From assembly GCF_002257585.1 (NCBI RefSeq), contig NZ_CP022743.1:4340001-4404000 (forward strand): a DNA stretch of 64,000 nucleotides. The letters run 5' to 3'. The notes below the pieces were generated by a model, which worked only from the letters and a program-made list of their open reading frames with translations, did no database searches and was not told where the DNA came from. This document shows, one piece after another, positions 47,700 through 57,428 of the stretch. The translations under genes were made by a program, and so were the position numbers. The DNA comes from Mucilaginibacter xinganensis. GTDB lineage: Bacteria > Bacteroidota > Bacteroidia > Sphingobacteriales > Sphingobacteriaceae. Position 1 is the stretch's first letter. Each line of letters opens with the position of its first letter.

Positions 47700-48335
47700 A
47701 TGGCTATAGCATACCAACAGCAGGTTGATGACGATACGGAATTTGCACTCTGGAAGATTGAGGAGGAAGCTGATGAACTGTATAGCCAGCTGCGTTTAGA
47801 CGAACAGGAACAGGCCCACTATGAAGGCCTCAAAGTTGGCAAACGTAACCTGCATTGGTTAGGTACACGTGTACTGCTGCGTAAAATGCTGCGCACTGAA
47901 GAGTATATTGACTGCAAGGTTGACGCACATGGAAAACCTTACCTCGTAAACCTTCCATACCATATCTCTTTAAGCCACTCCTTTGATTATGCAGCAGTAA
48001 TGATCAGCAAAGCGCCCGTTGGGATTGATATAGAACAGATTAAGCAGAAAGTTGAGCGCATAGCCCACAAGTTTATGCGAAAGGAAGAGCTTGAATTTAT
48101 TAATAACGCCGACAAGATTAACCAGCTATATGTTTGCTGGTGCGCAAAGGAAGCCGTTTACAAGTGCTTTGGCCAAAAAGAAGTATCATTTGCTGATAAT
48201 ATTCTGCTGGAGCCATTTAATTTTGAAGGCCATGGCTGGGTGGATGCCCGCCTGCTGAAGGGCGAAACTGATATTAACTACACGGTAGGCTACCTGCAAT
48301 ACCAGGATTATATGGTTGGCTACGTAAAGGGATAA
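47700..48335 (+). CDS. 4'-phosphopantetheinyl transferase superfamily protein
   Basis: Transfers the phosphopantetheine arm of CoA to a carrier protein; 211 residues, the two-domain Sfp-like size. The Mg-binding motif is VGIDIEQI near 102-109 and the second motif is WCAKEAVYK near 147-155. The partner carrier is not in the window; it may be fatty acid ACP or a secondary metabolism carrier. It starts a three-gene unit with lipB (13 bases downstream) and an SGNH lipoprotein gene. Confidence 0.9.
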   Translation: MAIAYQQQVDDDTEFALWKIEEEADELYSQLRLDEQEQAHYEGLKVGKRNLHWLGTRVLLRKMLRTEEYIDCKVDAHGKPYLVNLPYHISLSHSFDYAAVMISKAPVGIDIEQIKQKVERIAHKFMRKEELEFINNADKINQLYVCWCAKEAVYKCFGQKEVSFADNILLEPFNFEGHGWVDARLLKGETDINYTVGYLQYQDYMVGYVKG

Positions 48336-48348
48336 AACAATTACTTTA

Positions 48349-49074
48349 ATGAAAAACAAACAGGTAATTTTTAAGGACTGGGGGCTGATTGACTATAAAG
48401 AAGCCTGGGATAAACAGGAATCCCTGTTTGCTGAAACGGTTAATCTTAAAATTCAGATCCGCAACCGTGAAGTAGCAGCAGGCGTTGATGACGAGGAAGA
48501 AATAATTACGCCGAACTACCTGGTTTTTTGCGAACATCCGCACGTTTACACCTTAGGTAAAAGTGGGAAACCCGAACATTTGCTGTTGGACGAACAGGGA
48601 TTAAAAGATAAAAACGCGGTTTATTATCCTATTAACCGCGGCGGCGACATCACCTATCACGGACCTGGACAAATAGTATCATACCCTATTCTTGACCTGG
48701 ATAACTTTTTTACCGACATCCATTTATACCTGCGCACCCTTGAAGAGGCCGTTATATTAACCCTTGCTGATTATAGCTTAACCGCGGGCCGGCACCCGGG
48801 TTACACCGGTGTTTGGTTTGATGCTGACAATGAGCGCGCACGAAAAATCTGCGCTTTGGGCGTTCGTTGCAGCCGCTGGGTAACCATGCATGGCCTGGCT
48901 TTTAATGTAAATCCCAACCTCGATTATTTTAAAAACATAGTACCCTGCGGCATAGATGATAAAGACGTTACCAGTATGCAGCGCGAATTGGGGCGTGAGG
49001 TAGATATTAATGAAGTAAAAGAAATCTTAACACATCATATTTCCGTATTGTTCAATATGGAGATGATGTTATGA
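48349..49074 (+). CDS. lipB: Octanoyltransferase LipB
   Basis: Moves octanoyl groups from ACP to lipoyl domains, the first step of lipoic acid attachment; 241 residues. The signature NRGGDITYHGPGQ is near 100-112, the lysine segment KICALGVR near 164-171, and the catalytic cysteine is in VPCGIDD near 202. The 3' end overlaps the next gene by 4 bases. Confidence 0.95.
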   Translation: MKNKQVIFKDWGLIDYKEAWDKQESLFAETVNLKIQIRNREVAAGVDDEEEIITPNYLVFCEHPHVYTLGKSGKPEHLLLDEQGLKDKNAVYYPINRGGDITYHGPGQIVSYPILDLDNFFTDIHLYLRTLEEAVILTLADYSLTAGRHPGYTGVWFDADNERARKICALGVRCSRWVTMHGLAFNVNPNLDYFKNIVPCGIDDKDVTSMQRELGREVDINEVKEILTHHISVLFNMEMML

Positions 49075-49799
49075 AAGTATTACAAATAATTTTGATTGCG
49101 ATAACCACACTGGCGGGCTGCACCAAAAAAGCAGCAGTTTCAGCCCCGGTTGCTGCAATTGATACCACAACAACAAAACCTATGACAACTCCTGCCACCT
49201 ATCTTGCCCTGGGCGATTCATATACCATTGGCCAGTCTGTGCCACAGGCAGAATCATTCCCCTACCAGCTTGTCAACTTGTTAAATTCATTTATGCTTGA
49301 TGTGCAGCCGCCCGACATTATTGCTATTACGGGCTGGACCACCGATGACTTGATAAACGCAATTTCCCGCAGCACCTTTAAAGATAAACAGTACGACTTT
49401 GTTACGCTGCTTATTGGGGTTAATGATCAGTACCAGAATCAGAGTAAAGACAATTACCGCACAAAATTTGCACAGGTTTTGCAAACAGCAATCAAGTTTG
49501 CAAAAGGAGATAGCAGCAGGGTTTTTGTGCTTTCTATACCCGATTGGGGTGTTACGCCTTTTGCCGGCGGCAGAGACAGTATAATAGGCCCGGATATTGA
49601 CCAGTTTAATGCCATTAACCGCGAAGAAACTGCTAAAGCACACGTAAAGAATTATATAGATATAACAGCCATCTCAAGGCTGGCAGCTGCGGACCTTTCG
49701 TTGATTGCACCGGACGGCCTGCACCCTTCAGGTAAAATGTATTTGCAATGGGTACAAGCGCTGGAACCTTCCGTAAAAGCAAGGCTGGGGGAGAAATAA
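49071..49799 (+). CDS. SGNH/GDSL hydrolase lipoprotein
   Basis: Serine esterase or acyl hydrolase of the SGNH fold, 242 residues. The lipobox is LAGC (C17). Block I GDSYTIGQ carries the nucleophilic serine, block III GVNDQY the oxyanion asparagine, and block V PDGLHPSG the catalytic Asp and His. Exported and lipid-anchored. Coupled to lipB by an ATGA overlap; whether that reflects function or only shared transcription is unclear. Confidence 0.9.
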   Translation: MKVLQIILIAITTLAGCTKKAAVSAPVAAIDTTTTKPMTTPATYLALGDSYTIGQSVPQAESFPYQLVNLLNSFMLDVQPPDIIAITGWTTDDLINAISRSTFKDKQYDFVTLLIGVNDQYQNQSKDNYRTKFAQVLQTAIKFAKGDSSRVFVLSIPDWGVTPFAGGRDSIIGPDIDQFNAINREETAKAHVKNYIDITAISRLAAADLSLIAPDGLHPSGKMYLQWVQALEPSVKARLGEK

Positions 49800-49812
49800 A
49801 CAGCGCACTCTT

Positions 49813-50268
49813 CTATTTTTTTGAAGCTTCACTATTTAACCAATCAGAATATTTGGTTTCTTCGGGCACATTTGTTTCACTTTCAAAAAACAAGCGGTAT
49901 CCATCCGGGTCGGTAACCAATATCTCCCATAAGCCATTACCCACCATGGGTTCGCTTACTTCAACACCATTTTCCTGAAATTTGTGATACAATTTGATAG
50001 CATCCTTACAAGTAAAATTAATGGAAATGCCGACACCCTTTTTATTATCAAGAAAAATAACTGCATTGGGGCCTTCATTCAAATGTTGCTGCAGCATTAT
50101 TGAAGCTTTGCCCAACTGCAGCCAGCACCATTCAATACGTCCGCTTGGCTCCCATTTGTTTTTAAGTTCAAAGCCAAGCCCGCCGATATAGAAATTCAGC
50201 GAGGCGTCTATGTTCTTTACCCAAAAAAATGGAACAGCTTGCTGTACATTACATTCATTTACTTCCAC
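49813..50268 (-). CDS. VOC superfamily (glyoxalase/bleomycin-resistance-like) protein
   Basis: About 151 residues with the paired beta-alpha-beta-beta-beta modules of the VOC fold (VPFFWVKNIDASLNFYI, GIGVSINF and the C-terminal ILVTDPDGYRLFFES). No ATG exists at the N-terminus: candidates are GTG at 50268 and TTG at 50289 or 50298. All overlap the 3' end of the upstream aminotransferase gene. I used the GTG as the smallest overlap. Substrate unknown. Confidence 0.8.
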   Translation of the reverse strand: MEVNECNVQQAVPFFWVKNIDASLNFYIGGLGFELKNKWEPSGRIEWCWLQLGKASIMLQQHLNEGPNAVIFLDNKKGVGISINFTCKDAIKLYHKFQENGVEVSEPMVGNGLWEILVTDPDGYRLFFESETNVPEETKYSDWLNSEASKK

Positions 50269-51568
50269 TGGTTTTACCTTTTGCTGCAATCTCTTCAATT
50301 GCCTTCACAAATTTGTCAAGATCGTGCAGGGAGGTATAAACATGCGGCGTAACGCGTACGCAACTGATGTTTTCAATATTTATCCCCACGATATGGATTT
50401 TATAATTATTGAACAGCGCCGTATCTAATTCAGCAGGTGTCATACCATCAATACCGACCCCACAAATGGCGCAGGAGTATTTCGGGTTTAATGAGGTGTA
50501 CAGTTTAACTTTAGGGATCTGCTGTACCTTTGAGGCCCAGTAGTTTTTAAGATAGCGGATGCGCTCTTCTTTTCTTTTGCTGCCAATTCCCTCATGAAAA
50601 TTGATAGCCTCTCCTATCCCCTGCTCTATCGGGAAACTGCGGGTACCCAGTTCTTCAAACTTTCTGATGTCCTTACTATGCGGTTCGCCGCTGCTGGGCA
50701 ACGGCCATACTTTCTCTATCTTTTCCTTTTTAATCCACATCATCCCGCTGCCTATGGGTGCCGAAAGAAACTTATGCAGGCTGGTACCAAAATAATCACA
50801 GCCAAGGTCCGGGATCTTAAAATCAAGCAGACCGAAGGAATGTGCCCCGTCAACTATAACCTCAATACCTTTGGCGTGCGCCATATCGCAGATTTTTCTC
50901 ACAGGCATTATTTGCCCAACCCAATTTATTACGTGAGTAATGTGCAGTAGTTTAGTTTTTGAGGTAATGGCACTTTCATAAGCCTTAACCAGCTCGTCAT
51001 CATTTTCAGAAGGTAAATTAAGGCTCACCTGGGTGTAAACTATGCCATCACGCATAGCCCGCTGCTTATACGCCTGTACCATGTGAGGGTAATCAAACTT
51101 GGTGCCCACAACTTCATCACCCTTCTTCAAGTCTAAACCTAATATAATGGTATTTAATGCCTCAGTGGCGTTACGGTTGATAGCAATTTCTTCGGGGTTT
51201 ACGCCGGCTAAGCCGGCAAGTTTCTCGCGGAGCGGCTCGCGCCCCTGGTCAAGAATGCGCCACATAAAATACGAAGGCCCTTCGTTGGCCAGCTGGTTAT
51301 AGCGCTCCACGGCCTGCTGTACAACCAGCGGCGAAGGCGAAACACCTCCGTTATTAAGGTTGATAATACTTGGATTTACGGTAAACGACCGTTGAATAAC
51401 ACTCCAGTAATCCTCATCCTGCGCGGCTTGCGCCGGGGTAAGGTGGTTGATTTTTTGTGAAGCCTTTTGCCATTCGGCGGCATGCGCCTGGTTAAAAAGA
51501 CTATTTACAGAAAAAGCACCGGCAAGGGTTGCTGCTTGTTTGAGGAATACGCGGCGGTCGTTTGTCAT
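50255..51568 (-). CDS. Class V aminotransferase-fold PLP enzyme with Tat signal
   Basis: 437 residues. The N-terminus MTNDRRVFLKQAATLAGAFS is a twin-arginine signal, so the folded enzyme is exported. The rest is a fold-type I PLP enzyme of the isopenicillin-N-epimerase/cysteine-desulfurase-like group: NRNATEAL binds the phosphate, VDGAHSFG holds the PLP-contacting Asp and His, and K266 in SLHKFLSAPIG is the PLP lysine. I took the ATG at 51568; a GTG nine bases upstream would lengthen the signal needlessly. Reaction unknown. Confidence 0.9.
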   Translation of the reverse strand: MTNDRRVFLKQAATLAGAFSVNSLFNQAHAAEWQKASQKINHLTPAQAAQDEDYWSVIQRSFTVNPSIINLNNGGVSPSPLVVQQAVERYNQLANEGPSYFMWRILDQGREPLREKLAGLAGVNPEEIAINRNATEALNTIILGLDLKKGDEVVGTKFDYPHMVQAYKQRAMRDGIVYTQVSLNLPSENDDELVKAYESAITSKTKLLHITHVINWVGQIMPVRKICDMAHAKGIEVIVDGAHSFGLLDFKIPDLGCDYFGTSLHKFLSAPIGSGMMWIKKEKIEKVWPLPSSGEPHSKDIRKFEELGTRSFPIEQGIGEAINFHEGIGSKRKEERIRYLKNYWASKVQQIPKVKLYTSLNPKYSCAICGVGIDGMTPAELDTALFNNYKIHIVGINIENISCVRVTPHVYTSLHDLDKFVKAIEEIAAKGKTSGSK

Positions 51569-51683
51569 AATGACCACTAATTTAGCACATTAGATTTAGG
51601 ATAACAAGACGCTAAGCCTATTTTCGCATATAAAATCAGTATTCGTAAGTATAACACCTGAATTTAGGGAGGGTTCCCCCCAA

Positions 51684-53111
51684 TTAACACTCCGGCAAAC
51701 TAATGGGGATATTGATAGCCAGTCCGCCATCTGAGGTTTCCTTGTATTTTGAATTCATATCCAGCGCAGTTTGCCACATGGTTCTAACCACGGCATCAAG
51801 GCTTACCTTCGCGTTGTCCGGGTTGGTTTGCAGTGCCAGTTGCGATGCCGTGATGGCCTTAATAGCGCCCATTGTATTACGCTCAATGCAGGGAACCTGC
51901 ACCAGTCCGCCAATTGGGTCGCAGGTTAGGCCCAGATGATGTTCCATCGCTATCTCCGCAGCCATTAATACCTGCCGTTGCGTACCGCCCAAACATTCTG
52001 TAAGCGCCGCGGCAGCCATTGCCGATGAAACGCCGATCTCAGCCTGGCAGCCGCCCATAGCCGCCGATATGGTGGCCCCTTTTTTAAATATACTGCCTAC
52101 CTCAGACGCCGTAAGTAAAAACTGAACTATGCGTTCATTTTTATAGCCATCACAAAAAACAATATAGTATGCCAAAACCGCAGGTATAACACCTGCTGCT
52201 CCGTTGGTAGGCGCTGTAACAACCCGCCCGAAAGAGGCATTCTCTTCGTTAACCGCCAACGCAAAGCAGCTCACCCAATCCAGCGTATTTTGAAAGCTAT
52301 TGCCCGTAGCCCTGATGGCCAGTATCCATTCATCAAAATTATTATAGGTATGATTGCCAATAAGCCGCTTATTAAGGCTGGCCGCACGCCGGGCAACATT
52401 TAGCCCGCCCGGCAGGGTGCCCCGAGTATGGCATCCCCGGTAAATACACTCCTTCAATTCCTTAAAAATAAGGTATAAACCCTGCAAGGTTTCCTGTTCG
52501 CTGCGCCAGGCCAGCTCATTCTCCATCACTACTTCAGAGATCTTAAGCCCGGTTTTCATGCACCAGTGCAGCAAATTATTGGCAGTATCAATTGGAAAAG
52601 GCAAATCAACCTCTGCTTTTTGCAGCCCTTCGGCCCCATCCTTAACCACAAACCCCCCACCTATAGAATAATAGGTTTCAGATATAGCATTTCCATTACT
52701 TAAAAACGCCTGAAACGTTACGGCATTGGGGTGAAAAGGCAAGCTTTCATTATACAAAAACAGCAGATCTCCATTAAAGTCAAACTCAATGATTTTTTTT
52801 CCTGCGAGACTAAGCAATCGCGAATTTTTGATATGCTCTGTTTTAGGCCCAACCTGATCAACCTCAAAAGTAACGGGGTCATCGCCGCTTAAACCTAACA
52901 AAATGGCTATATCGGTGCCGTGGCCATGGCCTGTTTTAGCCAATGATCCGTAAAGTAAAATCTTCACCTGCTCAACCAGCTGCAATACATCCTTTTGCTC
53001 AAGCGACTGCACAAACTGCTGTGCTGCCCGCCACGGGCCAAGTGTATGTGAACTTGAGGGCCCTATCCCTATTTTAAAAATATCGAATACTGAAATTTGC
53101 TCCCTTACCAT
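51684..53111 (-). CDS. sdaA: L-serine ammonia-lyase
   Basis: Iron-sulfur enzyme that deaminates serine to pyruvate, 475 residues, single-chain form with the beta domain (GIGPSSSHTLGPW at 16-28) and the alpha domain (APTNGAAGVIPAVL, the C-rich segments GGCQAEIG and LTCDPIGGLVQVPCIERN with the [4Fe-4S] ligands). I chose the ATG at 53111; the in-frame TTG at 53120 lies inside a TAAGTTTG promoter box and is unlikely to be translated. Confidence 0.95.
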   Translation of the reverse strand: MVREQISVFDIFKIGIGPSSSHTLGPWRAAQQFVQSLEQKDVLQLVEQVKILLYGSLAKTGHGHGTDIAILLGLSGDDPVTFEVDQVGPKTEHIKNSRLLSLAGKKIIEFDFNGDLLFLYNESLPFHPNAVTFQAFLSNGNAISETYYSIGGGFVVKDGAEGLQKAEVDLPFPIDTANNLLHWCMKTGLKISEVVMENELAWRSEQETLQGLYLIFKELKECIYRGCHTRGTLPGGLNVARRAASLNKRLIGNHTYNNFDEWILAIRATGNSFQNTLDWVSCFALAVNEENASFGRVVTAPTNGAAGVIPAVLAYYIVFCDGYKNERIVQFLLTASEVGSIFKKGATISAAMGGCQAEIGVSSAMAAAALTECLGGTQRQVLMAAEIAMEHHLGLTCDPIGGLVQVPCIERNTMGAIKAITASQLALQTNPDNAKVSLDAVVRTMWQTALDMNSKYKETSDGGLAINIPISLPEC

Positions 53112-53117
53112 TACCTG

Positions 53118-53125
53118 CAAACTTA
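53118..53125 (-). promoter_or_regulatory. -7 box of the serine deaminase promoter
   Basis: TAAGTTTG on the minus strand fits TAnnTTTG exactly and ends 6 bases before the ATG. As with bamD, the transcript would be almost leaderless. No good -33 box is visible. Confidence 0.45.
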
Positions 53126-53230
53126 CAACAACAGAAGGTCATTATAAATTTTCAATTTAATTGGTTTTCAATTATTTTTTTTCATATTTAGGTAACTAAA
53201 TCATTCTTAAACTTTAAACCAAAAAACACA

Positions 53231-53707
53231 ATGGAAAATTATGGTTCTGACGCGGGTCCATCCGCTATGTTTGCAGCATTCTTTCTTGCTTTTTTAATTC
53301 CTATTTTAATTGTCTATGTAATTACAGCCATAGGTATGTGGAAGACCTTTGAAAAAGCTGGTAAACCCGGGTGGGCAGCGCTGATACCGATTTATAACAC
53401 TATTATTATTCTTGAAATAGTTGGAAAACCAATATGGTGGATCTTCTTAATATTATTCCCCTGTACCAGCTTTATCTTTGCAATTTGGGCGCTAAACTTA
53501 TTGAGTAAAAGTTTTGGACAGAGTGAGGGATTTACCGTCGGATTGGTATTGCTCCCGTATGTTTTTATTCCTGTACTTGGATTTGGAAGTTATAAGTATT
53601 TGGGGCCATCTGCAAAGGAAGCCGGTGGTTTGATGTCACCAACAAATCCGTTTAACACATCAGATTATAAAGATCCCTTTGGCAATCCTCCATCGCCGCA
53701 GGCTTAA
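53231..53707 (+). CDS. DUF5684 family small membrane protein
   Basis: 158 residues with four hydrophobic segments (about 14-35, 45-65, 70-92, 98-118). The pattern WKTFEKAGKPGWAALIPIYN is diagnostic for DUF5684, a family often fused to or found with signal peptidase I; its role is unknown. The last stop overlaps the ATG of the DUF2752 gene (TAATG). Confidence 0.9.
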   Translation: MENYGSDAGPSAMFAAFFLAFLIPILIVYVITAIGMWKTFEKAGKPGWAALIPIYNTIIILEIVGKPIWWIFLILFPCTSFIFAIWALNLLSKSFGQSEGFTVGLVLLPYVFIPVLGFGSYKYLGPSAKEAGGLMSPTNPFNTSDYKDPFGNPPSPQA

Positions 53708-54072
53708 TGTTGCAAAACTTAACTGCTATACAAATATTTTGCAGCCGGTTAGTTTTTACTAAGTGGCTGCAAAATCATTTACTGCCCTGTCCATTTAAAT
53801 ATCTAACAGGGATTGATTGTCCCGGCTGCGGCTTCCAGCGTTCATTAATTGCGCTGATGCAGGGTAACTTTCAAAAAAGCATCATGTTATATCCAGCCGC
53901 TATACCCTTGTTACTATTTTTTCTTTACGGCATAGCCGACAAATTCTGCGGACTGGACAACTCAAAGAACATTGTAAAAAAAACTCTTTTTATACTCGTC
54001 GGCAGCATAATACTGGTAAGCTATGGAATCAAAATCTGGAATTTGTACGGTCATTATAGCGCATCTGCCTGA
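53707..54072 (+). CDS. DUF2752 family membrane protein
   Basis: 121 residues. The hallmark CPFKYLTGIDCPGCGFQRS, with its CPxCGxxR core, is near 27-45, followed by two membrane helices. Function unknown. The gene is coupled to DUF5684, and its 3' end overlaps the convergent RDD gene by 19 bases. Confidence 0.9.
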   Translation: MLQNLTAIQIFCSRLVFTKWLQNHLLPCPFKYLTGIDCPGCGFQRSLIALMQGNFQKSIMLYPAAIPLLLFFLYGIADKFCGLDNSKNIVKKTLFILVGSIILVSYGIKIWNLYGHYSASA

Positions 54073-54776
54073 GCGGTGAGGTGGCTATAGTCTTTTACGA
54101 CCGTTTGCAAAAACAACAGGTTATTCATTTGAGCCGGAACAGTTACCGCCAAATGCGCCTTCACTTTTTCGGCAAGTGTATAAACAATGGTGCTATTACC
54201 GGTTTTGAAGAAATTCTGGATCACCTCATGAATTAAGCTAATGTCATTATCACTTAGCTGGCCTGCCTGGGCAAACACGGGTTCATAGCCACTGTCAACA
54301 TTTTTAAAAACCAGGTTGTCCATTTTTGTACGGGGCACGGTCCGTACCAGTACCGTTCCGGCAACCATATCGCCTATGCGCTGCCCGTTTTCGCTCAATG
54401 CTGCTGTAATAAGTGCGGCCAGGCCACCGGTGATACCAAAATCCACTAACCTGAACAACCAGCGCAGTAAATACTGGCTAAATTTGGGCCTGGCACCGTC
54501 CAGGCTGATCACCCTTATCTTCATTACCCGTTTGCCAAAGCTTTGCCCGTTAAAAAAAGTTTCACAAAGCAGGTCGTAAAACACAAATATCACTCCTAAA
54601 ACAATAAAGTAAACTCCGGCACCGCTACCAATGTACGATGAAGAAATAGCGCCCAAAATTGTAAAGGGAATAAAAATCGCATAGTCTATCAGCAAACCTA
54701 AAATCCGTTCGCCTAAGCCGCCAACTTCATAGTCTATGTCAATATTCTGAGCGGTATGTACTGTAATTGTTTCCAT
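54054..54776 (-). CDS. RDD family membrane protein
   Basis: 240 residues. The RDD core is visible: GGLGERILGLLIDYAIFIPF (R and D of the first helix) and QYLLRWLFRLVDFGI (last D), with three to four helices and a C-terminal soluble domain of about 100 residues. Divergently transcribed from the SpoIIM-DUF4129-MoxR-DUF58 set, with which RDD genes are usually grouped in this phylum. Transport activity has been suggested for some relatives; not provable here. Confidence 0.9.
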   Translation of the reverse strand: METITVHTAQNIDIDYEVGGLGERILGLLIDYAIFIPFTILGAISSSYIGSGAGVYFIVLGVIFVFYDLLCETFFNGQSFGKRVMKIRVISLDGARPKFSQYLLRWLFRLVDFGITGGLAALITAALSENGQRIGDMVAGTVLVRTVPRTKMDNLVFKNVDSGYEPVFAQAGQLSDNDISLIHEVIQNFFKTGNSTIVYTLAEKVKAHLAVTVPAQMNNLLFLQTVVKDYSHLTAQADAL

Positions 54777-54862
54777 CTTGTAACAAATATAAATTTGTTA
54801 TTTATAAATTGGCTGTAGTTTAAAAATTTGTAATTACTTTAAACAAAAATTACAGCATAGAA

Positions 54863-55840
54863 ATGCGCGAAGCCTTGTTTATAAAACAAAACACGCAAAA
54901 GTGGAAAGATTACGAAAACGCGAAGTCGATAAGCCCTGACGAGCTTGCAGCATCGTTTATCAGCATAACCGACGACCTGGCTTACGCCAAAACCTTTTAT
55001 CCTAAATCAAATACCACAAAATATTTGAACGGTCTTGCAGCTGCTTTTCATCAGTCCATTTATAAAAATAAAAAAGAAAAAACCAGTCGATTTATAACCT
55101 TCTGGAAATATGAGTTACCCCTGGTGTTTTATAAACACCGCAAGCCGCTCCTCTATTCTTTTTTATTTTTTACCGTTTTCAGCCTTATGGGGGCATTGTC
55201 TGCCCGGTATGATAATACTTTTGTGCGGCTTATAATGGGTGATGATTATGTGAACATGACGAACCAAAATATTGCAAAAGGCGATCCGTTTGGGGTTTAT
55301 AAGCAAGGCGGATCATTTTTGATGTTCGTAATGATAGCCCTCAACAATATTAAGGTGGAGCTTTACACTTTTGTAATGGGTATTTTTTTGTCAGTAGGCA
55401 GCGTTTACCAGTTGATGCAAAACGGGGTTATGATGGGATCATTCCAATATTATTTCTTTAGCAAAGGATTAGGGTGGCAATCCATATTGGTAATATGGCT
55501 GCACGGCACGCTCGAAATATCCGCCATCATAATTGCCGGTGGCGCGGGCTTGATATTAGGCAACAGCCTGCTTTTTCCTAAAACTTATAAAAGGATAATA
55601 TCGTTAAAGAACGGTGCGAAAGACGGGTTAAAAATAGCCATTGGCATAATCCCTATATTTATTACGGCAGCATTTTTTGAAGGGTTTGTAACACGCCATA
55701 CGGAAATGCCGGTTTGGCAAAGCCTTTTAATTCTTACTTGCTCCCTTACCTTTATTATCTGGTATGTAATTTTATATCCAGCAAACCTTAACCGGAAACT
55801 AAATCACAATAACTTACTTGTTAATGAAACAACCTATTGA
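54863..55840 (+). CDS. SpoIIM-like stage II sporulation M family membrane protein
   Basis: 325 residues with an N-terminal soluble part (about 1-95) and about five or six membrane helices. The helix with NNIKVELYTFVMGI and the following YQLMQNGVMMGSF and LHGTLEISAIIIAGGAGL are the conserved core. This organism type does not sporulate; in the phylum this protein belongs to the MoxR/DUF58 envelope cluster. First gene of a six-gene plus-strand operon. Confidence 0.9.
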   Translation: MREALFIKQNTQKWKDYENAKSISPDELAASFISITDDLAYAKTFYPKSNTTKYLNGLAAAFHQSIYKNKKEKTSRFITFWKYELPLVFYKHRKPLLYSFLFFTVFSLMGALSARYDNTFVRLIMGDDYVNMTNQNIAKGDPFGVYKQGGSFLMFVMIALNNIKVELYTFVMGIFLSVGSVYQLMQNGVMMGSFQYYFFSKGLGWQSILVIWLHGTLEISAIIIAGGAGLILGNSLLFPKTYKRIISLKNGAKDGLKIAIGIIPIFITAAFFEGFVTRHTEMPVWQSLLILTCSLTFIIWYVILYPANLNRKLNHNNLLVNETTY

Positions 55841-56696
55841 ATTAAGACGCTCGCGGGATTTTGGCCAAAGTATAAACGATAGCTTTACCTTTTTAAAACA
55901 AAACTATAAACCGTTATTTTCATCGCTTTTTTTAATATGCGGCTTTTTCTTAGTGCTGGGGACCATTACAACTGCCTTTACCTATTTGAAAATGACCAGC
56001 ATGTACAGTAGTAAACCTGATGATTTTCAAAGCACTAACATAGCTTACCTGCTCAGTGCATTTTTAAGTGCACTATCTTTATTGTTAGCCCAGGCCGGCA
56101 TCCACTTGGTTACCGTTTGTTACATTTCTGTTTATCTTCAGAAAAACAAAGTGCAACCAACCATTGCCGAAGTATGGGGATACTTCAGATTTTATTTTTG
56201 GAGAGTGCTGGGAAGCAGTATATTGATAATTTTACTGTTTATGGTTGGTTTTATCCTGTGTCTGATACCCGGATTTTACCTTATGCCTGTACTCTCGCTT
56301 ATTGTTCCAATTATCGTTATCGAAAACACATCGTTCCGTTATGCTTTTAACCAAAGTTTCAGGCTTATTAAAGAAAATTGGTGGCAGGTATTTGGTGTTA
56401 TTTTCATAACGTCACTAATAGTGGGGGTTGCAGGTTCATTCGCAAGCGTGCCTATAACTATTATTTCAGCGGGGGGCAAATTTCTGTCGCTTAAGAGTTT
56501 TACTATCCCGCTGATTATATTTTTCAGTGCATTACGTAATATATTAATGCTGGCCTATACTATTCCTTCAATTGCTGTATGCCTTTGCTATTTTAGTCTT
56601 GCCGAAGAAAAGGATGGTATGAGTTTGATTGAACGTATTGAAAACTTTGGTAAAAGCGTTGACAATAACCTGAATTTACCCATTGAGGAGTATTAA
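55824..56696 (+). CDS. Polytopic membrane protein of the MoxR cluster
   Basis: 290 residues with about six membrane segments and the N-terminus MKQPIELRRSRDFGQSINDSFTFL. The spacing of helices and the LIKENWWQVFG motif resemble the DUF7544/GPDPase membrane-domain-like proteins. I used the ATG at 55824; a TTG at 55818 is also in frame. It overlaps the SpoIIM-like gene. No function known. Confidence 0.8.
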   Translation: MKQPIELRRSRDFGQSINDSFTFLKQNYKPLFSSLFLICGFFLVLGTITTAFTYLKMTSMYSSKPDDFQSTNIAYLLSAFLSALSLLLAQAGIHLVTVCYISVYLQKNKVQPTIAEVWGYFRFYFWRVLGSSILIILLFMVGFILCLIPGFYLMPVLSLIVPIIVIENTSFRYAFNQSFRLIKENWWQVFGVIFITSLIVGVAGSFASVPITIISAGGKFLSLKSFTIPLIIFFSALRNILMLAYTIPSIAVCLCYFSLAEEKDGMSLIERIENFGKSVDNNLNLPIEEY

Positions 56697-56699
56697 TGT

Positions 56700-57428
56700 A
56701 TGTTAAGGTTACCCGTTGTTTTTTGCACCCTGTTTTTTGTGCTGTCCTTATGGGGCATCTCTTTTGCGGCGCCTAAAAAAATCCCGTTAAAAATACTGCC
56801 TGATAGTTCAAAAGTTACAGTTAAGAAATTTGATACTAAAGCTTTAGATAAATTAAGCGCAGACAAAGACTTTGACTATAAAGGAGAAGGCGTAGGCAAA
56901 CCTTCGTTATGGGCCCTGTTTTGGCGGTGGCTTTGGGATGCAATAACCCGGCTGTTTAACCGTATTCCGTTTGGCGGCCAGTTCCTTGAGTACCTGGTAT
57001 TAGGTATTTCGGCGGCCTTTTTGGTGTATGTAATATTTAAATCCCTGGGAATTGATCTTTCGCGCGGTTGGCGGGGCGACGCGGCAAAGGCTAATTTATC
57101 TTATAGCGAATCGCTTGAAAATATTCACGAAATAAATTTTGACGCTGATATTGAAAAAGCCATTGCACAAAATAATTACAGGCTTGCTGTAAGGTTGCTT
57201 TATTTAAGATGCTTAAAACAGCTCAATGATAAAAAATTAATACAATGGCAAATTGACAAAACCAACACGACTTATCTTTACGAGTTAACTGATCCTCAGC
57301 AAAAACAGGTATTTGGCTTACTTACCCGGCAGTTTGAATATGTTTGGTACGGCAACTTTGCAATCAACAAACAGGCATTTGCCAGCATCGACCTACTTTT
57401 TCAGAACTTTAAAAAACAACTGCCATGA
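56700..57428 (+). CDS. DUF4129 domain protein
   Basis: 242 residues. Signal peptide or first helix (about 1-23), a short periplasmic part, a membrane helix (about 98-118) and a C-terminal cytoplasmic DUF4129 domain (AIAQNNYRLAVRLLYLRCLKQL, then FEYVWYGNFAINKQAF). The family recurs beside MoxR and DUF58 genes and may connect the complex to the membrane. Coupled to the next gene by a 4-base overlap. Confidence 0.88.
   Translation: MLRLPVVFCTLFFVLSLWGISFAAPKKIPLKILPDSSKVTVKKFDTKALDKLSADKDFDYKGEGVGKPSLWALFWRWLWDAITRLFNRIPFGGQFLEYLVLGISAAFLVYVIFKSLGIDLSRGWRGDAAKANLSYSESLENIHEINFDADIEKAIAQNNYRLAVRLLYLRCLKQLNDKKLIQWQIDKTNTTYLYELTDPQQKQVFGLLTRQFEYVWYGNFAINKQAFASIDLLFQNFKKQLP

Noticed and set aside
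54784..54797. Overlapping TATATTTG (minus) and TAAATTTG (plus) boxes between the RDD and SpoIIM-like genes
   Set aside because: They match the -7 consensus but the region is so AT-rich, and lacks -33 boxes, that chance matches are likely.
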